DNA of 10,259 bases from Phoronis pallida (lineage: Eukaryota > Phoronida > Phoronidae): contig JAOXYC010246457.1 of the NCBI GenBank assembly GCA_028565715.1, positions 1-10,259 of the forward strand, in the 5' to 3' direction. The notes below the pieces were generated by a model. It saw nothing but the letters and a program-made list of their open reading frames with translations, was not told where the DNA came from and made no database searches. Shown here in pieces: positions 7,107 to 10,259 of the stretch. Made by a program: the position numbers and the translations under genes. How positions within the stretch are numbered: position 1 is the stretch's first letter; the number at the start of each line of letters is the position of its first letter.

Positions 7107-7410
7107 CAAAAAAGTGTCGAGGTGTGCATGTGCACGGGGTGTGCACGTGCGAAGCACGCGCACACCCCGCACGTGCCTGCACGTGCAGTTCCGCGCGGAG
7201 CGGAGAGACGGTTAAAGTCGAGGTTGTTCAAGGCAATGGGGTGTAAGTGTGCACTGGGTTTGCACGTGCGAAGCACGCGCACACCCCGCACGGGCAAGAT
7301 CGCGCGAAGCGTCGGTAAAAGTTGAGATGGGTCAAGGTAACGGGTTGTGCATGTGCAAGGGTTGTGCAGGTGTGAAGCACGCGCACACCCCGCAGCGAGG
7401 CGCGGGTCAC
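7107..7410. repeat. CpG-rich tandem repeat, about three units of ~100 bases
   Basis: Three diverged units start near 7107, 7209 and 7313. Each opens with an AAAGT(C/T)GAG-like string, passes through gtgca-rich sequence and contains the core gaagcacgcgcacaccccgca (at 7151, 7270 and 7374). The stretch is far richer in G, C and CpG than the intron around it. Its cores are nearly self-complementary (gcacgtgcgaagcacgcgc) and it holds several GCACGTGC palindromes that contain the E-box CACGTG. Many overlapping open frames on both strands arise from the repeat and its lack of TA-rich stops; they are not genes. Confidence 0.85.
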
Positions 7411-7816
7411 ACATCAAGTAGTAGTATGTATTAAAGTTCTCATGAATAAACACAAGACAAACGTTTGTGTTTCTGTGAAGACCACGCGAGCAGAAAAAGA
7501 GTTAATAAGTCAAATCTGTTGCGTGCGATACCGTAAATTATTTGATACTGTATGTCGTTGATACCGAAAAGAAATAGTACCGTACAATCTCGTTATGCAT
7601 GTGAGTAATCACGAAGGCACATACACATGAACATATGATAATCATTATTATTGTTATAATCATTTTGACTTCTATTTAGCGCCTGATTATCCAGACGCTT
7701 TACAAACATTTTGCAAATTGAGTAAATAGGGTAATAGAAACAAACAGTATTTTTAGAAAGGTGTTAAAACACATTCATTGGCAACCAATAAAGTCATAAT
7801 AATAATGTCTTTACAG
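7411..7816. other. 3' part of intron 8, AT-rich
   Basis: No coding sequence is seen. One short imperfect inverted repeat stands out at 7678-7699 (agcgcctg ... cagacgct), inside the string tatttagcgcct...gctttacaaa, which resembles motifs common in dispersed repeats of marine invertebrates (recollection, not checked). The intron ends at the acceptor aatgtctttacag. Confidence 0.5.
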
Positions 7817-7997
7817 TAATCATTGGCCGTGTTGAAGGAGGTGTTCATCCTCTACTCCGTCCTGACATGAATGAATGCGATTGCCCGCCAAATCTGGTGT
7901 CCATTGTGAAAAGTTGCTGGGAAGAGGACCCCAATTCTCGTCCACGACTTACTAATCTCATCTACTTGTTTAAGAACGTCGCACCTGCTATGGGATT
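7817..7997 (+). CDS. Receptor guanylate cyclase exon 9 (end of kinase homology domain)
   Basis: Residues 318-377 plus two bases. The exon carries IIGRVEGGVHPLLRPD, then SIVKSCWEEDPNSRPRL (about 347-361), the classic C-W-x-x-D-P-x-x-R-P motif that ends kinase-like domains, and helix I (TNLIYLFKNV). With exon 8 it rebuilds LSPE-VIIGRV, matching the family's L-S-P-x-E-I-I-x-R-V. The acceptor is tctttacag; the donor gatt|gtaagt is close to consensus, phase 2. Joined directly to exon 10 it gives [14 protein letters not shown] with no stop. Confidence 0.93.
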
Positions 7998-8180
7998 GTA
8001 AGTTATCCGACTGTTTCAGAATGACGCATTTTTCACCTGAATGAACCATTATGTACAGTTATTTTTACACAATATTCGACCGTACTCGTACCTTAATCAT
8101 TGCAGTTGCACAAAGCAAGTGTTTTCGCGAAATAGAGGTACAAAGTATTTACATGGTCACGAATATTTCTGTTAAAACAG

Positions 8181-8256
8181 GAACCATTCTTTAATATCCA
8201 GAGCAAGTTGCCGGCATAGTGATTCCAGTGACGGTGGTGTATCAACAGAAATGTTG
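8181..8256 (+). other. Possible cassette or poison exon between exons 9 and 10
   Basis: A 76-base segment lies between an acceptor (tctgttaaaacag) and a good donor (ttg|gtaaga). The only frame open through it is the one set by exon 9; the other two hit stops. It would encode about 25 residues rich in Ser, His and Asp (LNHSLISRASCRHSDSS and on). Being 76 bases long, its inclusion shifts exon 10 out of frame and meets a TAA after eight codons there, removing the cyclase domain. A weaker donor four bases upstream (8253, gttggt) would give a 72-base in-frame version. Skipping it gives the family-like product, so it is at most optional. It may also be chance. Confidence 0.35.
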
Positions 8257-8623
8257 GTAAGAACAAACTTGATCATCATTTATTTGGAAGAAAAATATAC
8301 CAACGCAACGCAAGCTGAACGCGGCTGCCGGCTACCACTAAACTCCTCATATCTTGGGATTCTTGACAAAGATGGCAAATGATAATGAAACCTACATGTA
8401 TCATTCCGGCATTTAAATGATGAGTGGTTGCGATTAAGTGTGTGATCAAACAAATTTCTCAACCTTATTATCTTTTTTAGTTACAATTTACTCTTGATTA
8501 CCACGTTTAAAACTTCATTTTGAGATTTTAAAGGACAGTCTTTTGTCGATTATCAGTTTGCTGAAAATTGAAAACAGGATTGTAACTTGATGCCAAATGT
8601 CATAACAAAATACTTACATTCAG
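8257..8623. other. 3' part of intron 9, nothing recognised
   Basis: AT-rich sequence. A polypyrimidine-AG at about 8466-8480 (ttattatcttttttag) looks like an acceptor, but no matching donor and no family-like peptide follow. A - strand open frame at 8280-8462 has no recognisable domain. Confidence 0.6.
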
Positions 8624-8770
8624 GAAAGCCGGTACTGGCATTGTGGATAACTTGTTACAACGCATGGAAACTTACGCTAACAAATTAGAAACTATCGTGG
8701 AAGAACGGACATCTAAGTATCTGGAAGAGAAACAAAGAGTTGAAGACTTACTTCATCGCCTATTGCCAAG
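8624..8770 (+). CDS. Receptor guanylate cyclase exon 10 (dimerisation coiled coil)
   Basis: Residues 378-426 plus two bases. After a split Leu codon it reads [20 protein letters not shown], then LETIVEERT...[17 protein letters not shown]. This is the signalling helix/dimerisation linker found in all membrane guanylate cyclases: the I-x-D-N-L-x-x-x-M-E-x-Y-A-N-x-L-E signature followed by a heptad-like E-E-R-T...E-K-x-x-x-E-x-L-L. It joins the kinase homology domain to the cyclase and transmits the ligand-driven rotation in the dimer. The acceptor is ttacattcag; the donor is caag|gtagtc, phase 2, which splits the Arg of the L-L-P-R-S-(I/V)-A motif. Confidence 0.93.
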
Positions 8771-8848
8771 GTAGTCACTTGTTAACCAATAATGTGATTG
8801 ATTTCCGATCTTAATTTAGAAAAGCGTTACTACAGGTTTTGGTTAAAG

Positions 8849-9201
8849 ATACGGTCTCCTCGTTGGTGAGGATCTGGGGTCAAAATTCAAATCAACTAGA
8901 AATTTTGTGTAAGAGCCCTTTGATGAATATAATAAACCTGCACCATAGTAAAAAAATTCAAAAAAATGGTAAAGGGGTAAATTTGAGATCTTTGTATCCA
9001 AAAAAAAACCTCTCGTACGAGAAGGTTTTCGAAATTTACACTTTTTTAGGATAAAAAGCTCAAATTTACCCCTTTACCGATTTTTTTGAATTTTTTTTTA
9101 CTAAGATGCAGGTTAATTATATTCATCAAAGGACTCGTACACACAATTTCTAGTTAATTTGAATTTTGACCCCAGATCGTCACCAACGAGGAGACCGTAT
9201 T
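8849..9201. repeat. Foldback element, ~140-base arms, intron 10
   Basis: The left arm (8849-8987) and right arm (9058-9201) are inverted copies with scattered mismatches. tacggtctcctcgttggtga on the left pairs with its complement at the far right, and ggtaaaggggtaaatttgag with ctcaaatttacccctttacc. The 70-base centre holds a second, nested hairpin around the palindrome tctcgtacgaga (9011-9022), flanked by aaaacc and aggtttt. A single-armed relative lies at 4424-4530, so this belongs to a dispersed family. It fills most of the 532-base intron 10 and ends about 100 bases before exon 11. Confidence 0.9.
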
Positions 9202-9302
9202 AAGAGACGCAATCTCGGGTTTTTGTTAACAGATTTGCTTAGAAGTAGATGTAGGTCCAACTTAGGAAGTCCAACAGCTATACTTTCGTTGTCTTTTTCC
9301 AG

Positions 9303-9495
9303 ATCGATAGCCGACCAGTTGCAGACGACAGGTCAGGTGACCCCGGAAGCGTACAGTAGCGTCACGTTGTACTTCAGTGATATTGTTGGCTTCACACGAC
9401 TATCAGCAGACAGCGCCCCATTGGAAATTGTCAATTTGCTCAATGGCCTGTACAGCGTCTTTGACGCCATTGTTGACAGCTTTAATGTTTACAAG
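9303..9495 (+). CDS. Receptor guanylate cyclase exon 11 (start of cyclase catalytic domain)
   Basis: Residues 427-491. It opens [20 protein letters not shown] and continues with [15 protein letters not shown], the class III nucleotide cyclase signature, then a long helix ([21 protein letters not shown]) and NVYK. D453 in SDIVGF is the first of the two metal-binding Asp residues that position GTP for conversion to cyclic GMP; the second (expected in a GDAYM-like motif) and the guanine-recognition residues lie in later exons beyond the window. The acceptor is ttgtctttttccag. The donor aag|gtttgt, phase 0, falls at the usual V-Y-K/V-E-T junction. An upstream open frame starting at ATG 9166 reads into this exon but is intronic. 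Confidence 0.95.
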
Positions 9496-9559
9496 GTTTG
9501 TTTTTCTTTGCTTTATTAGAACTGACTATACAAACAAAAAAAATTAACGTACAAAAAAT

Positions 9560-9654
9560 TTCAGTCTGTGTAAAAATTGTCGACTATCAGCTGACAGAGT
9601 CCCCATGGAAATTGTCAATTTGGCGCATTTGTTGACAGCTATAACGTTTACAAG
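9560..9654 (+). pseudogene. Decayed partial copy of exon 11
   Basis: Within the next intron, cgactatcagctgacag, ccccatggaaattgtcaattt, tgttgacagct and acgtttacaag repeat the second half of exon 11 in order. About 25 bases in the middle are missing, the upstream part (ttcagt and on) is barely recognisable, and the donor is lost (caag followed by ct instead of gt). It cannot be spliced as an alternative exon or encode the helix. It is a dead local duplication, offset by 184 bases at its start. Confidence 0.85.
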
Positions 9655-9873
9655 CTCCATGCTTCTTTGGTCAAAATTCAGATCATTAGTGTGGATGTCT
9701 GCTATGGTCTCTTCACGAACAACTTGATCTGCCTTTCAAATACGTGCAATGCAAGTAAAACTTTCGTCTTGGTTAAGATCTCTGTAATAAAATTATCTCT
9801 GTAGAAAAACAGACTGTTTTTGCAATGCATGAGATGATATTGAATAATGGCTGAACTGCACATCTCACATTCA
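9655..9873. other. Intron 11, nothing recognised
   Basis: AT-rich sequence. The next coding segment expected for the family (V-E-T-I-G-D-A-Y) was looked for from here to the end of the window and not found, so this intron is at least 760 bases long. Confidence 0.6.
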
Positions 9874-10062
9874 ATTCCCCTGTTTAACTGTTAACGTAGG
9901 CTAAATGAACTATTTGTTTCGATTTTTTCCTGTAACAAATTCATCCAACTAGTTTGGTAGATAAAGGCATATTCCCCTGTTTAACTGTTAACGTAGGCTA
10001 AGTATTTGTTTCGATTTTTTCCTGTAATAAATTCATCCAACTAGTTTGCTAGATGAAGGCAT
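9874..10062 (+). repeat. 97-base tandem duplication
   Basis: The segment 9874-9970, beginning attcccctgtttaactgtta, is repeated immediately at 9971-10062. The second copy lacks five bases (after ggctaa) and has a few substitutions (aacaaa to aataaa, tttggtag to tttgctag). No coding content is seen. Confidence 0.93.
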
Positions 10063-10259
10063 TCTAACAACACTATTTGTCTGACAACAACACTAAATTA
10101 TTGTTTCAATTTTGTCATTTCAATTGTTAATTGTCGTTGACTTTTTATGGCAACATTTGGCCGACGTTACAAATAATTTGGTAAAACCCAGTTCTTTATG
10201 ACACATCTATTGTGTTTTTTCTGTTTAAATTGTTCCATCTCATTCCCAATCATTTGTTC
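10063..10259. other. End of window, AT-rich intron
   Basis: T- and A-rich sequence with short CAACA-type repeats near 10065-10093. No exon is recognised. Confidence 0.6.

Noticed and set aside
7103-7453. Several overlapping Cys/His/Arg-rich open frames on both strands
   Set aside because: Products of the CpG-rich tandem repeat, which lacks TA-rich stop codons; repeated peptide strings reflect the repeat unit.
8466-8505. Short extra exon after the strong-looking acceptor ttattatcttttttag
   Set aside because: No acceptable donor follows, and its phase does not fix the frame problem created by the 8181-8256 segment.
8839-9054. 71-codon open frame starting MVKDTVSS
   Set aside because: It lies inside the left arm and centre of the 8849-9201 foldback, with low-complexity Lys/Asn content and no domain.
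9560-9654. Mutually exclusive alternative exon 11
   Set aside because: Internal deletion of about 25 bases, no intact donor and a broken upstream half rule out a working exon.

Overview
This is an animal genomic window. A single multi-exon gene on the + strand is cut into short exons by AT-rich introns with gt..ag borders. I recognise eleven consecutive exons, at 1137-1272, 1497-1593, 1886-1982, 3148-3300, 4268-4372, 4771-4842, 5430-5571, 6517-6666, 7817-7997, 8624-8770 and 9303-9495. They join in one unbroken frame of 1473 bases (491 codons). The product is part of a membrane receptor guanylate cyclase of the natriuretic-peptide-receptor type. In order it has the extracellular juxtamembrane Cys pair, one transmembrane helix, a pseudokinase (kinase homology) domain, a coiled-coil dimerisation linker and the first part of the cyclase catalytic domain. 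The 5' exons (signal peptide, ligand-binding domain) and the 3' exons (second metal site, guanine-binding residues, C-terminus) lie outside the window. Short introns, and the type of LINE tail and foldback repeats present, suggest a marine invertebrate. I cannot name the species or phylum. Residue numbers below are local (1-491).

The introns hold most of the unusual material. There are five clear foldback (long inverted repeat) structures: 386-1014, 2287-2988, 5029-5217, 5834-6474 and 8849-9201. A weaker pair lies at 3327-3363/3780-3816. The 2287-2988 foldback is interrupted by a 5'-truncated non-LTR retrotransposon tail on the - strand (2467-2806). That tail has a (CTTA)n end and a 13-base target-site duplication. 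A second tail of the same LINE family lies on the + strand at 4531-4673, so the two tails flank exons 4 and 5 in opposite orientation. A one-armed relative of the 8849-9201 foldback sits at 4424-4530. Intron 8 carries broken tandem copies of exon 8 with its donor region (6721-6992), then a CpG-rich tandem repeat (about 7107-7410). Intron 11 carries a decayed copy of exon 11 (9560-9654) and a 97-base tandem duplication (9874-10062).

Two points bear on the gene itself. A possible 76-base cassette or poison exon (8181-8256) lies between exons 9 and 10, with an overlapping tandem donor that would decide whether inclusion keeps the frame. The Ser/Thr-rich segment at the start of the kinase homology domain, the region phosphorylated in mammalian relatives, is preserved across the exon 3/exon 4 junction. 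I find no other cellular gene, RNA gene, CRISPR array or promoter that I can support.
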